Assembly: GCF_003514505.1 (NCBI RefSeq)
Contig: NZ_DOPX01000021.1
Span: forward strand, 1-29,428
Direction of reading: 5' to 3'
Origin: Proteiniclasticum sp.
GTDB lineage: Bacteria; Bacillota; Clostridia; Clostridiales; Clostridiaceae
Length of the DNA stretch: 29,428 nt
Position 1 is the stretch's first letter; each line of letters opens with the position of its first letter. The translations under genes were made by a program, and so were the position numbers. Below are positions 15,748 through 23,213 of the stretch, piece by piece. The notes beneath the pieces were generated by a model. That model had not been told where the DNA came from, searched no databases, and saw nothing but the letters and a program-made list of their open reading frames with translations.

Positions 15748-16446
15748 ATGGTCATAGGGCTGATTGTATCTGGAGGCAAAGGTCTCCGTATGGGATCTGA
15801 GGTACCAAAGCAGTTTCTTCCCGTTCAAGGAGTGCCGATTCTTATAAGAACGCTGATGGCATTTGATGAAGTGGACTCTTTGGAGGCACTGGTGCTTGTT
15901 CTTGGCAAGGACTTCATCGAGTATTTCAAGGAGCTGGGATATACACCAAGAAAACCTCTTTATATCGTCGAAGCGGGAGAAGAGAGGTTCTCTTCTGTCA
16001 GGAATGGTCTGGAAAAAGCCTACGAACTGGATCCGGAATCTGTAGTTCTTATTCATGACGGGGTAAGACCGCTGGTTTCTAAGAAAATCATTGAAGACGG
16101 GATAGAATATTCCGGAAAATATGGCGCTGCTGCCTGTTCTGTAGCGCTGAAAGATACCGTGAAGTCTGTGGGGGAGGACGGGTTTTCCACAGGGACTCTG
16201 GAACGTGAAAAATATAGGCTGATTCAGACGCCCCAGTGTTTTTTCACAAAGGAGATCCTGTCAGGACATAAAAGAATTCAGGAGATTGACAGCCAGGTAA
16301 CAGATGATACTGCAGTGTATGAGGCGTTTTATGGTTCTGTTTATCTTTATGAAGGATCCTATGAGAACCTGAAGGTCACAACACCGGAAGATCTTCTGTT
16401 AGCAGCAGCAATTCTTGCTAACAGAGAGATAGAAAGCTGTAAATAA
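15748..16446 (+). CDS. ispD: 2-C-methyl-D-erythritol 4-phosphate cytidylyltransferase
   Basis: 232 residues; third enzyme of the MEP isoprenoid pathway, joining CTP and MEP. The nucleotide-binding N-terminus SGGKGLRMGSEVPKQF carries the conserved R14 and K21, and TPQCF and TDDTAVYE are present later. The usual HDAARP motif reads HDGVRP, closer to the related ribitol-5-phosphate enzyme TarI, so a TarI-like role is a minor alternative. The yacL-ispD adjacency supports IspD. The ispF gene that often follows is missing here. A hairpin lies 19 bp after the stop. Confidence 0.88.
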   Translation: MVIGLIVSGGKGLRMGSEVPKQFLPVQGVPILIRTLMAFDEVDSLEALVLVLGKDFIEYFKELGYTPRKPLYIVEAGEERFSSVRNGLEKAYELDPESVVLIHDGVRPLVSKKIIEDGIEYSGKYGAAACSVALKDTVKSVGEDGFSTGTLEREKYRLIQTPQCFFTKEILSGHKRIQEIDSQVTDDTAVYEAFYGSVYLYEGSYENLKVTTPEDLLLAAAILANREIESCK

Positions 16447-16465
16447 TGAATATTTTTTTGAGGTG

Positions 16466-16495
16466 CACCATATACGGAAGTATATGGTGTTCTTC
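16466..16495 (+). terminator. Hairpin after ispD
   Basis: A perfect 10-bp stem, CACCATATAC-GGAA-GTATATGGTG (16466-16489), is followed by TTCTTC instead of a solid T run. It is probably a weak terminator of the ispD transcript. Confidence 0.6.
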
Positions 16496-16565
16496 ATTGG
16501 CGTTCAATTGTTTTGGTGATATCATACTGCCAATAAAATTAGGGTTGTGTTAATTTATTCATAAA

Positions 16566-16621
16566 ATGTTAACGATATTATAGAAAATCTATTCGACTTC
16601 TTTCGCGATTAGTGTTAAAAT
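16566..16621 (+). promoter_or_regulatory. glpP promoter with possible cre-like site
   Basis: TCGACT (16593-16598), 17-bp spacer and TAAAAT (16616-16621) form a plausible promoter 64 bp before glpP. Just upstream, ATGTTAACGATATTA (16566-16580) fits the catabolite-responsive element WTGNAANCGNWNNCW with two mismatches. Carbon catabolite control would be sensible for glycerol genes, but the site match is weak. Confidence 0.35.
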
Positions 16622-16685
16622 AACCGTAAAGGGTTACATGAGCAGTTCTACAAGCTTAGAACGTCTCAGGAGGTTGGAGGAACTT

Positions 16686-17264
16686 ATGCGGAGTGAGTTG
16701 AAGCAGATACTGAAAAAGTATCCCGTCATAGCGGCCGCTAAAGACATCCACGGCCTGGAAGATGCATGTCAGTCAGAAATTCAAATTATCTTCATCCTTT
16801 TTGGGGATATTATTAACTTGCCGAATATTGTCAAGAAAGCAAAACTTTGTGGGAAACTTGTCTTTGTTCATATGGATCTCATTGAAGGTCTGGATACGAA
16901 AGAGATTTCTGCAAAGTACATTCGGGACTTTACAGAGGCAGATGGAATCATATCCACCAAATCAAATGTCATCAAAGCCGGTAATGAGATGGGACTCATA
17001 ACTGTGCAAAGGTTCTTCATGCTGGATTCCATGGCAATGGAAAAAGCAAAGAAACATATGGAGTATGCCTATGCAGATGCATTTGAAATTCTTCCCGGAG
17101 TCATTCCCAAAGTCATCAAAAAGATTTCTAATTTTACGGAGATTCCCATCATTGCAGGTGGTCTCATCGAAGATCAGAATGACACATATACAGCTCTCGA
17201 TTCGGGAGCATCAGCAATTTCAACAACTAATAAGAGTTTGTGGAAATTTGTAGTAGAGTTATAG
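16686..17264 (+). CDS. glpP: Glycerol uptake operon antiterminator GlpP
   Basis: 192 residues, matching the GlpP family (about 190). GlpP binds glycerol-3-phosphate and the leader RNA of glycerol genes and prevents early termination. Visible family features: AAAKDIHGLEDA, IIFILFGDI, VFVHMDLIEGL, DGIISTK, QRFFMLDS, the segment EILPGVIPKVI and IIAGGLIED near the C-terminus, all of the TIM-barrel type. I chose the ATG at 16686 because of GGAGG at 16676-16680 and family length; an ATG 48 bp upstream has no good RBS. It lies directly before a terminator-like hairpin and glpK, its expected target. Confidence 0.94.
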   Translation: MRSELKQILKKYPVIAAAKDIHGLEDACQSEIQIIFILFGDIINLPNIVKKAKLCGKLVFVHMDLIEGLDTKEISAKYIRDFTEADGIISTKSNVIKAGNEMGLITVQRFFMLDSMAMEKAKKHMEYAYADAFEILPGVIPKVIKKISNFTEIPIIAGGLIEDQNDTYTALDSGASAISTTNKSLWKFVVEL

Positions 17265-17266
17265 AG

Positions 17267-17301
17267 AAAGCTACAAGCTTATTAAGTTTGTAGCTTTTTA
17301 T
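17267..17301 (+). terminator. Terminator/attenuator between glpP and glpK
   Basis: AAAGCTACAAGCTT (17267-17280) pairs with AAGTTTGTAGCTTT (17284-17297), one mismatch, and the 3' arm runs into TTTTTA. In Bacillus, GlpP acts at just such a leader terminator, so this hairpin is the likely control point for glpK and the genes after it. It is also compatible with simple termination after glpP. Confidence 0.8.
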
Positions 17302-17337
17302 ATATACAAAAATAAAAAAATACCAGGGGGGTACAAA

Positions 17338-18828
17338 ATGAAAAAGTACGTTATCGCACTTGACCAAGGAACCACCAGTTCCAGAACCATCATTTTCGAC
17401 AAAGAGCAGAACATCGTTGGCGTTGCTCAGAAGGAATTTACCCAGATTTATCCTAAGCAGGGTTGGGTAGAGCATAATCCAATGGAAATCTGGTCCTCAC
17501 AGTATGGTGTCCTCAATGAAGCAATGGCTCAGGCTGGTATCAGAGCTGACGAAGTTGCTGCCATTGGTATCACAAACCAGAGAGAAACAACTGTGGTTTG
17601 GGATAAGAACACAGGAATTCCTGTTTACAATGCCATCGTGTGGCAGTGTAGAAGAACATCCAACATCTGCGACGAACTGAGAGCAAAAGAAGGAATGGCT
17701 GACTATGTAAGAGAAAACACCGGTCTTCAGATCGATGCTTACTTCTCTGGAACAAAGATCAAGTGGATTCTTGACAACGTGGAAGGTGCTCGTGAAAAGG
17801 CTGAAGCTGGAGATCTTCTTTTCGGAACAGTTGACACATGGCTGCTCTGGAAACTTACAGAAGGAAGAGTTCATGCAACAGACTACACCAATGCATCCAG
17901 AACTATGGTTTATAATATCAAAGAACTGAAGTGGGACGAGAAGCTTCTGGCTGAACTGAACATTCCAGCATCCATGCTTCCAGAAGTTAAGAAGTCTTCT
18001 GAAGTTTATGGCGAAACAAATATCAATGGAGTTATGATTCCGATTTCCGGTATCGCTGGAGACCAGCAGGCTGCTCTTTATGGCCAGACCTGTTTCTTAC
18101 CTGGTGAAGCAAAGAACACATACGGAACAGGATGCTTCCTGCTTGTAAACATCGGTGAAGAAATGAAACTGTCCAACAACGGACTGGTTACAACCATCGC
18201 TGCTACATCCCATGACAAGGTTCAGTATGCTCTTGAAGGTTCCATCTTCGTTGGTGGTGCTGTAATCCAGTGGATCAGAGACGAACTGAAACTTATCTAC
18301 GATTCAAAGGACTCCGAATACTTCGCTACAAAGGTGAAGGACAATGCAGGCGTTTATGTAGTTCCAGCGTTCGTTGGACTTGGCGCACCACATTGGGATC
18401 AGTATGCTAGAGGAGCAATCCTTGGACTTACAAGAGGAGCAAACAGATATCATATCATCAGAGCAGCTCTGGAAGCTATTGCTTATCAGACAAAGGACGT
18501 TCTGGTTGCTATGGAAAAAGATGCTGGCATCGAGCTTCAGAACCTGAAGGTTGACGGTGGAGCTTCTGTTAATAACTTCCTGATGCAGTTCCAGGCTGAC
18601 ATTCTTGACAGATCTGTTCTTCGTCCAGTTATTGCTGAAACTACAGCTCTTGGTGCTGCATATCTTGCAGGTCTTGCTGTTGGATTCTGGGCTAACGAAG
18701 ATGAAGTTAAGACCAAGTGGGCTGTTGATGGAGAATACAATCCTAAGATGGCTGGAGAAGACCGTGACGCTTTATATGCTGGATGGCAGAAAGCAGTTGG
18801 CAGATCTCTGGATTGGGAAAACAAATAG
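17338..18828 (+). CDS. glpK: Glycerol kinase
   Basis: 496 residues; makes glycerol-3-phosphate from glycerol and ATP. The FGGY-family features are complete: ALDQGTTSSR (residues 7-16), NQRETTVVWD, TYGTGCFLLVN, and DGGASVNNFLMQFQADIL near the end. The His phosphorylated by HPr in enterococcal and bacillar GlpK is not seen in the segment SSEVYGETNINGVMIPISG, so direct PTS activation is doubtful. Codon use (GCT, GTT, CTT, GGA) differs clearly from the housekeeping genes upstream and suggests strong expression. RBS GGGGGG, start ATG. It is followed by dhaM and two small membrane proteins in the same direction. Confidence 0.98.
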   Translation: MKKYVIALDQGTTSSRTIIFDKEQNIVGVAQKEFTQIYPKQGWVEHNPMEIWSSQYGVLNEAMAQAGIRADEVAAIGITNQRETTVVWDKNTGIPVYNAIVWQCRRTSNICDELRAKEGMADYVRENTGLQIDAYFSGTKIKWILDNVEGAREKAEAGDLLFGTVDTWLLWKLTEGRVHATDYTNASRTMVYNIKELKWDEKLLAELNIPASMLPEVKKSSEVYGETNINGVMIPISGIAGDQQAALYGQTCFLPGEAKNTYGTGCFLLVNIGEEMKLSNNGLVTTIAATSHDKVQYALEGSIFVGGAVIQWIRDELKLIYDSKDSEYFATKVKDNAGVYVVPAFVGLGAPHWDQYARGAILGLTRGANRYHIIRAALEAIAYQTKDVLVAMEKDAGIELQNLKVDGGASVNNFLMQFQADILDRSVLRPVIAETTALGAAYLAGLAVGFWANEDEVKTKWAVDGEYNPKMAGEDRDALYAGWQKAVGRSLDWENK

Positions 18829-18854
18829 GAAACAGGTAACATCTGACATTAATC

Positions 18855-18886
18855 TTCTCACTATGCCGCTTGCGGCATAGTGAGAA
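18855..18886 (+). other. Strong hairpin without T tract after glpK
   Basis: TTCTCACTATGCCG and CGGCATAGTGAGAA form a perfect 14-bp stem with loop CTTG, 26 bp after the glpK stop. No T run follows on either strand, so it is unlikely to be an intrinsic terminator. It may shield the glpK mRNA end or mark a processing site within a longer transcript. Confidence 0.7.
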
Positions 18887-18976
18887 TGAATAATGACTCG
18901 AAGAAAGAACCATAGAATTACAGGCTTGGCGGATGAATGCCGTAGAAGCAGCAGATAAGGAAGGAGCATGAAGAGT

Positions 18977-19366
18977 ATGATCGGTCTTATTCTAGTATCC
19001 CATAGTGAGAAAATCACCGATGGAATTAAAGACCTGGTGGTAGAAATGACGAAGGACGCAGTGCCTATAATTTCCTGTGGTGGGACCACTGATGGAAGAC
19101 TTGGGACCAGCGCGGACAAGATTGTGGATGCCATCAATGAACTATCTGGATGCAATCGTATTTTGATATTTACAGATATCGGAAGTTCAATCATGAGCTC
19201 GGAAATCGCGCTGGATCTTGTGGATGAAGATCTCAAGGAAAAGTGCATTCTGGTAGATGCCCCCATCGTTGAAGGTGCATTTGTGGCAGGCGTGCAGTCC
19301 ATGGTCAGTGATGATGTGGATGCTGTCCTCGGGGAAGTCCAATTGACCAAATTAAGCAAATTTTAG
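18977..19366 (+). CDS. dhaM: PTS-dependent dihydroxyacetone kinase, phosphotransferase subunit DhaM (EIIA-type)
   Basis: 129 residues, single EIIA-mannose-like domain as in Lactococcus DhaM, without the HPr and EI-like parts of E. coli DhaM. DhaM passes phosphate from HPr to DhaL-bound ADP for phosphorylation of dihydroxyacetone. The active histidine is H9 in LILVSHSEK when the ATG at 18977 is used, the same number as in E. coli; an ATG 9 bp upstream is too close to the RBS AAGGAAGGAG. Also visible: SCGGTTDGRLGTS and LIFTDIGSS. DhaK and DhaL are not in the window, so this is an orphan here, placed between glpK and putative glycerol transporter subunits. Confidence 0.9.
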   Translation: MIGLILVSHSEKITDGIKDLVVEMTKDAVPIISCGGTTDGRLGTSADKIVDAINELSGCNRILIFTDIGSSIMSSEIALDLVDEDLKEKCILVDAPIVEGAFVAGVQSMVSDDVDAVLGEVQLTKLSKF

Positions 19367-19407
19367 TTCATCGCAACTAAAAAACACAAAATGAGAGGAG
19401 ATATACT

Positions 19408-19767
19408 ATGAAATTTGTAAAGAGCACAGTAGGTTTTACCATTGCTGGTATGTTCGTTATGAGCATTTGGGGCGACTGGGCAGGAGCTTACGGAAATCTT
19501 GGTGGCTGGTTTGCAGCTGTAGCAATCATCGGACCAATGTGGTTCCTGAACCACTATATCGGACTTATTGACAATCCTGGAGACCATGCATTTGTTGATA
19601 TGGCTTGGGGTATTGCTTGGGTTGGTATCATGAGAGACGTATTCGGTACTGGAGACAACGCATTTGACTTAGGCAGACTCGTGAGCTCCCTGCCAACCAT
19701 CGGTCTTCTCACAGTCGGTGCTTTATTAGCTGGTTTGGCTATTAATGCATTCAACAAAGCGAAGTAA
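19408..19767 (+). CDS. Putative glycerol transporter subunit A (Lin0368-like small membrane protein)
   Basis: 119 residues with about three transmembrane helices (about 8-27, 31-52, 90-113). It is paralogous to the next gene; shared positions are GGW (32-34), GxMWxLNHxxG (42-52), DMAW (64-67) and DVF (77-79). Small proteins of this kind near dihydroxyacetone/glycerol genes in Listeria and clostridia are annotated as Lin0368-family putative glycerol transporter subunits; I recall this name and cannot check it here. The RBS GAGAGGAGA and biased codon use imply high expression. No GlpF-type channel (no NPA motifs) is in the module, so the pair may provide glycerol or dihydroxyacetone entry. Confidence 0.75.
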   Translation: MKFVKSTVGFTIAGMFVMSIWGDWAGAYGNLGGWFAAVAIIGPMWFLNHYIGLIDNPGDHAFVDMAWGIAWVGIMRDVFGTGDNAFDLGRLVSSLPTIGLLTVGALLAGLAINAFNKAK

Positions 19768-19786
19768 GGGATAGGAGGTATAAATA

Positions 19787-20116
19787 ATGGATTTCGGTAA
19801 CATCATTACAACAATTGTAGGCGGATTTATGTTCCCATTCCTGATCGCCATGATGTGGGGAAAACTGGTTGAAGCCTTTGGCCCAATCGGTGGCTGGATG
19901 GCAGCTGCATTTATCGTTGGAACCATGTGGGCACTGAACCATGGTCTTGGAATGGTATATCAGTCAGGTACAGCTTGGATCGATATGGCTTGGGCTGCAG
20001 CTACAGGACTCTTCTTTGCAGACGTATTTGCTGGCAAGAAGATCAACGCAACTACTATCCTTGCTGGTATCCTTGGCGGTATCATCGGCGGATTTGTTCT
20101 TTCAAGCTTCCTATAA
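19787..20116 (+). CDS. Putative glycerol transporter subunit B (Lin0368-like small membrane protein)
   Basis: 109 residues with about three transmembrane helices (about 5-25, 34-56, 88-108). The core matches subunit A: GGW (35-37), GxMWxLNHxxG (45-55), DMAW (66-69), DVF (79-81). The middle conserved block, with Trp, Asn, His and Asp in or next to membrane helices, is a plausible polar lining for a small neutral solute. It starts 19 bp after subunit A with its own RBS (ATAGGAGGT), and a strong terminator follows, so A and B are made together. A heteromeric channel is the simplest reading; it is not proven. Confidence 0.75.
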   Translation: MDFGNIITTIVGGFMFPFLIAMMWGKLVEAFGPIGGWMAAAFIVGTMWALNHGLGMVYQSGTAWIDMAWAAATGLFFADVFAGKKINATTILAGILGGIIGGFVLSSFL

Positions 20117-20136
20117 AATTTTAATTAGGTATTTAT

Positions 20137-20171
20137 TGAGGATGCACAGTGTGCATCCTCTTTCATTTTTT
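20137..20171 (+). terminator. Terminator at the end of the glycerol module
   Basis: A perfect 10-bp stem, GAGGATGCAC/GTGCATCCTC (20138-20147 and 20151-20160), is followed by TTTCATTTTTT. It ends the transcript of the two small membrane proteins. Confidence 0.93.
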
Positions 20172-20180
20172 GCCGAAAGG

Positions 20181-20209
20181 TTCTCAGAGAGCAGCTATTT
20201 CGCTATAAT
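20181..20209 (+). promoter_or_regulatory. Promoter of the ProRS-like gene and cysS
   Basis: TTCTCA (20181-20186), 17-bp spacer, perfect TATAAT (20204-20209), 33 bp before the start codon. No T-box leader is present: there is no room for one between promoter and gene. Confidence 0.7.
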
Positions 20210-20241
20210 AAGGTAAGAATCGGATGAAATGAGGAAGAACG

Positions 20242-21699
20242 ATGGATTTTGAACAGATGAATATACGCACAAAAAAGGAAGACAGCACCAAGGATGGGAA
20301 AGATCTTGCCTATCTTATGGAGAGGGCTGGAATGCAGTTTCGAGTGAAGGATGTACTTTATAAAACACCTTTTGGACTTTTGGAAGAAAGTGTTTTTCAG
20401 GAGAAGATTGAAAGTGTGCTTAGAAAACAAGGATTTTCAGAGTACTATTCTTCGGGGATTGGAAATTTAAAGGGGCTCATGGATGCCGCACATCAGTATG
20501 CTTCAGACCGGGTGACATCATACAAGGATCTTCCTTACCGAATGATGACCAAGGAGAATGCACAGCTTCAGGATGGATATTATGTGTCTATTTGGAAGAA
20601 CAATCATCAGAGAGTTCTTCTTGCCAGTGTTCTGGGGGAAGAAAAAACAGAATGTTTGCAGAGAGGAAAGGAAGTATTATCCCTTCTTGAGATTCCATTT
20701 AGAGTAGAGGGAGACATGTTTTACTATGAACATGAAGAAGCACCTCGTGTTTTTGTTTCACCAGAATTCATAGAGAAGGAATACGTTCCAAGGACAGACA
20801 TCAAAGAAATACAGAGAAGAACTGTTGAAACCCCGGGGGTGAAAACCGTGGAAGACCTGGTTCAGTTTTTTCAGTGTCAGATGACAGATATCCTGAAAAC
20901 AATGCTCTTTACAGATGGGGATAAGGTGTATGCAGTCCTGACAGAGGGAAACAAAGAGGTGGACCTCAAGAAGGTTGGTCACGTGCTCTCTCTGAAAGAG
21001 GATATCCTGAAGCCGCTCTCCAAAGAGAAGGTTCTTGAACAAACTGGAGCAGAAGCTGGATTTGCAGGACCTATTGGGCTTAAGGCGGATAAGATACTCA
21101 TTGATTACTCAGTGCAAAAGGAAAAAGCTTATATTACTGGAGCCAACAGAACAGATCATCATATCCAGGGAGTATATTATGGTAGAGATTTTTCTGGGTA
21201 CTTTTATCATCTCACTGAGAGCGAAGAATCGTTCAAAGGGTGGCTATTGGGCAGCGTAAGAGTTCATGATGAAAAGATCAGGGTGCAGAACAAAGAAGGT
21301 GGTTACAGCTATGAACCTCTCACCAGCTTATACCTGAACCTCGACCGGATGAACTATGCGCTGCTGGAAGAGTCTAAAGATGAAAAGGGGTTTGACTTAT
21401 CCAAAGCTCAAGCGCCTTTCTCACTGGTCATCACGCTCATAGACCCTAGAGTGGATAAACCAAGGGAAAAAGCGGAAGAAATGTATGAAGAGTTAAAACT
21501 GTGGGGCCTCCGTGTTCTGAAAGATTTCAGAAAAGACAGGCTGGGCAGTAAGTTCAGTGACTATGATCTCCTAGGTATCCCTTATAGAATACTGGTGTCT
21601 AAAGACGGAACCTTTGATGTGAAAGATAGAAATGGTAATCTACTTGACAAAGGACTTCAGAATCTAGTGGAAATTAGGAACACTGAAGTGATAGAATAG
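20242..21699 (+). CDS. Degenerate prolyl-tRNA synthetase paralogue (editing and anticodon-binding domains kept)
   Basis: 485 residues, against about 570 for bacterial ProRS. The N-terminal part still aligns loosely (LMERAGMQFRVKD..., TSYKDLPYRMM), but the class II motif 2 (FRDE...) and motif 3 (normally GCYGIGVSR; here SLYLNLDRMNYALL) are lost, and the T-x-E proline/ATP segment is deleted, so aminoacylation is very unlikely. The INS editing domain is well kept: TPGVKT (197-202), ILKTMLF with K219 at the position of the essential editing lysine, GFAGPIGL (273-280), then a GAN..H motif before GRDF. The C-terminal anticodon-binding domain is intact (GSKFSDYDLLGIPYRILV). It may deacylate mischarged tRNA-Pro in trans or regulate translation. 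cysS follows 34 bp later. Confidence 0.88.
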   Translation: MDFEQMNIRTKKEDSTKDGKDLAYLMERAGMQFRVKDVLYKTPFGLLEESVFQEKIESVLRKQGFSEYYSSGIGNLKGLMDAAHQYASDRVTSYKDLPYRMMTKENAQLQDGYYVSIWKNNHQRVLLASVLGEEKTECLQRGKEVLSLLEIPFRVEGDMFYYEHEEAPRVFVSPEFIEKEYVPRTDIKEIQRRTVETPGVKTVEDLVQFFQCQMTDILKTMLFTDGDKVYAVLTEGNKEVDLKKVGHVLSLKEDILKPLSKEKVLEQTGAEAGFAGPIGLKADKILIDYSVQKEKAYITGANRTDHHIQGVYYGRDFSGYFYHLTESEESFKGWLLGSVRVHDEKIRVQNKEGGYSYEPLTSLYLNLDRMNYALLEESKDEKGFDLSKAQAPFSLVITLIDPRVDKPREKAEEMYEELKLWGLRVLKDFRKDRLGSKFSDYDLLGIPYRILVSKDGTFDVKDRNGNLLDKGLQNLVEIRNTEVIE

Positions 21700-21733
21700 T
21701 GGTTAACAAAGTAAGTAATACAGGAGGAAGGTC

Positions 21734-23131
21734 ATGAAGGTTTATAATACCCTTACAAGACAAAAAGAAGAATTTGTACCGATAGAAGAAGGAAAGGTCA
21801 GGATGTATGTCTGCGGACCTACCGTATACAATCTGTTCCATATTGGTAATGCAAGAACCTTCATCATCTTTGATACCATCAGGAAGTATCTGGAGTATAA
21901 AGGTTATGAAGTGAACTTTGTGCAGAATTTTACGGATATAGATGACAAGATGATCAAAAAAGCCCAAGACACGGATACCACAGTGAAAGAGCTTGGGGAC
22001 CGTTATATCATGGAATATTACCAGGATGCGGACAAACTTAAGATCAAACGTGCTACAGTCAATCCTAGAGCAACAGAGTATATTGAAGAAATGATTGCGT
22101 TTATCTCTGAACTCATTGAGAAAGGGCTTGCTTATGAAGTGGATGGGGATGTCTATTACTCCACCAAGAGCTTTGCTGGCTACGGTAAGCTCTCTGGACA
22201 GAACCTTGATGACTTGCAGTCTGGTTCCAGAGTTGAAGTGGATGAGCGGAAGAAAGATCCTATGGACTTTGCGCTATGGAAGAAAGTGAAGCCTTATGAA
22301 CCATCGTGGAAAAGTCCTTGGGGATTTGGAAGACCTGGCTGGCACATTGAGTGCTCCTGCATGGCGCTGAATCTTCTTGGTGAAACCATTGATATTCATG
22401 CGGGAGGTACAGATCTTATTTTCCCTCATCATGAGAATGAGATAGCTCAGAGTGAAGGCCGATCTGGAAAAACCTTTGCCAAGTACTGGCTGCATGGAGC
22501 CTTTATTAATGTAGACAACCGAAAGATGAGCAAGTCGCTGAATAATTTCTTCACCGCACGTGAGATTTTGGAGAAGTATGATTCTGAAGTAGTGAGACTC
22601 TTTATGATATCCGGACATTACAGAACTCAGATCAATTTCACCATAGAGCTTCTGGATTCAGCAAAGGCAAGTCTTGAGAGAATGTATAATGCACTTACAA
22701 GACTGAATGGATATCTCAGCACCGCATCGGAAGACGTGCAGCCTGAGGATGAAACTGTAAAAGCTTCTCTTCTTTCCTATAAGGAGAGATTTATAGAAAA
22801 AATGGATGATGACTTCAACACAGCGGATGCCATCTCTGTGATTTTTGAACTGATCCGCGATGTTAATATTAAGATTAACGAAAACTCTTCGAACTCTTTG
22901 ATCACTTTTGCGATGGATCTCCTAAGAGATCTTGGCTCACCGCTTGGAATCCTGCAGAATCCTGTGGGCGGCACACTGGAAGAAGAGATTGAAGCACTTA
23001 TAGCAAAAAGGAATGAAGCCCGTAAAAATCGTGATTTTGCAACGGCTGACAAGATCAGAAATGATCTGGCAGCGGAAGGGATTATCCTGGAGGATACCCC
23101 ATCAGGTGTCAGATGGAGCAGAAAGAATTAA
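21734..23131 (+). CDS. cysS: Cysteinyl-tRNA synthetase
   Basis: 465 residues, standard length. Class I signature HIGN (36-39) and KMSKS (264-268) are present, as are the zinc-binding site (MYVCGPTVY near 27, and C, H and E in GWHIECSCMAL and FPHHENE). The C-terminal tail holds the usual EALIAKRNEARKNRDFATAD helix. It charges tRNA-Cys; a tRNA-Cys gene is at the start of this window. The start ATG follows CAGGAGGAAGG. It is probably co-transcribed with the ProRS-like gene upstream and is followed by a strong terminator. In related genomes mrnC or another gene of the mrnC-rlmB group usually follows directly. Confidence 0.98.
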   Translation: MKVYNTLTRQKEEFVPIEEGKVRMYVCGPTVYNLFHIGNARTFIIFDTIRKYLEYKGYEVNFVQNFTDIDDKMIKKAQDTDTTVKELGDRYIMEYYQDADKLKIKRATVNPRATEYIEEMIAFISELIEKGLAYEVDGDVYYSTKSFAGYGKLSGQNLDDLQSGSRVEVDERKKDPMDFALWKKVKPYEPSWKSPWGFGRPGWHIECSCMALNLLGETIDIHAGGTDLIFPHHENEIAQSEGRSGKTFAKYWLHGAFINVDNRKMSKSLNNFFTAREILEKYDSEVVRLFMISGHYRTQINFTIELLDSAKASLERMYNALTRLNGYLSTASEDVQPEDETVKASLLSYKERFIEKMDDDFNTADAISVIFELIRDVNIKINENSSNSLITFAMDLLRDLGSPLGILQNPVGGTLEEEIEALIAKRNEARKNRDFATADKIRNDLAAEGIILEDTPSGVRWSRKN

Positions 23132-23145
23132 CAATTTTGTTTCAA

Positions 23146-23186
23146 AATGTGGGGTCGTGACAAAAATGTCATGACCCCATTTTTTA
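23146..23186 (+). terminator. Terminator after cysS
   Basis: A 13-bp stem, TGGGGTCGTGACA/TGTCATGACCCCA (23150-23162 and 23167-23179, one G-T), with loop AAAA, is followed by six T. Typical strong intrinsic terminator. Confidence 0.95.
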
Positions 23187-23213
23187 ACAAAAGCAAGGTG
23201 AAAACCATTAGAT

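Noticed and set aside
16545..16575. Rex-like half sites (GTTAA, GTTAAC) upstream of glpP
   Set aside because: The halves are in the wrong orientation and spacing for a TTGTTAA-N4-TTAACAA operator.
18899..18970. Open frame before dhaM reading ...ELQAWRMNAVEAADKEGA and ending over the dhaM start region
   Set aside because: It looks slightly protein-like, perhaps a DhaL remnant, but has no start codon with RBS, is under 30 codons, and resemblance to DhaL is too weak to call.
20210..20241. T-box leader upstream of the ProRS-like gene and cysS
   Set aside because: The promoter lies only 33 bp before the start codon, leaving no space for a T-box; no T-box core sequence is seen.
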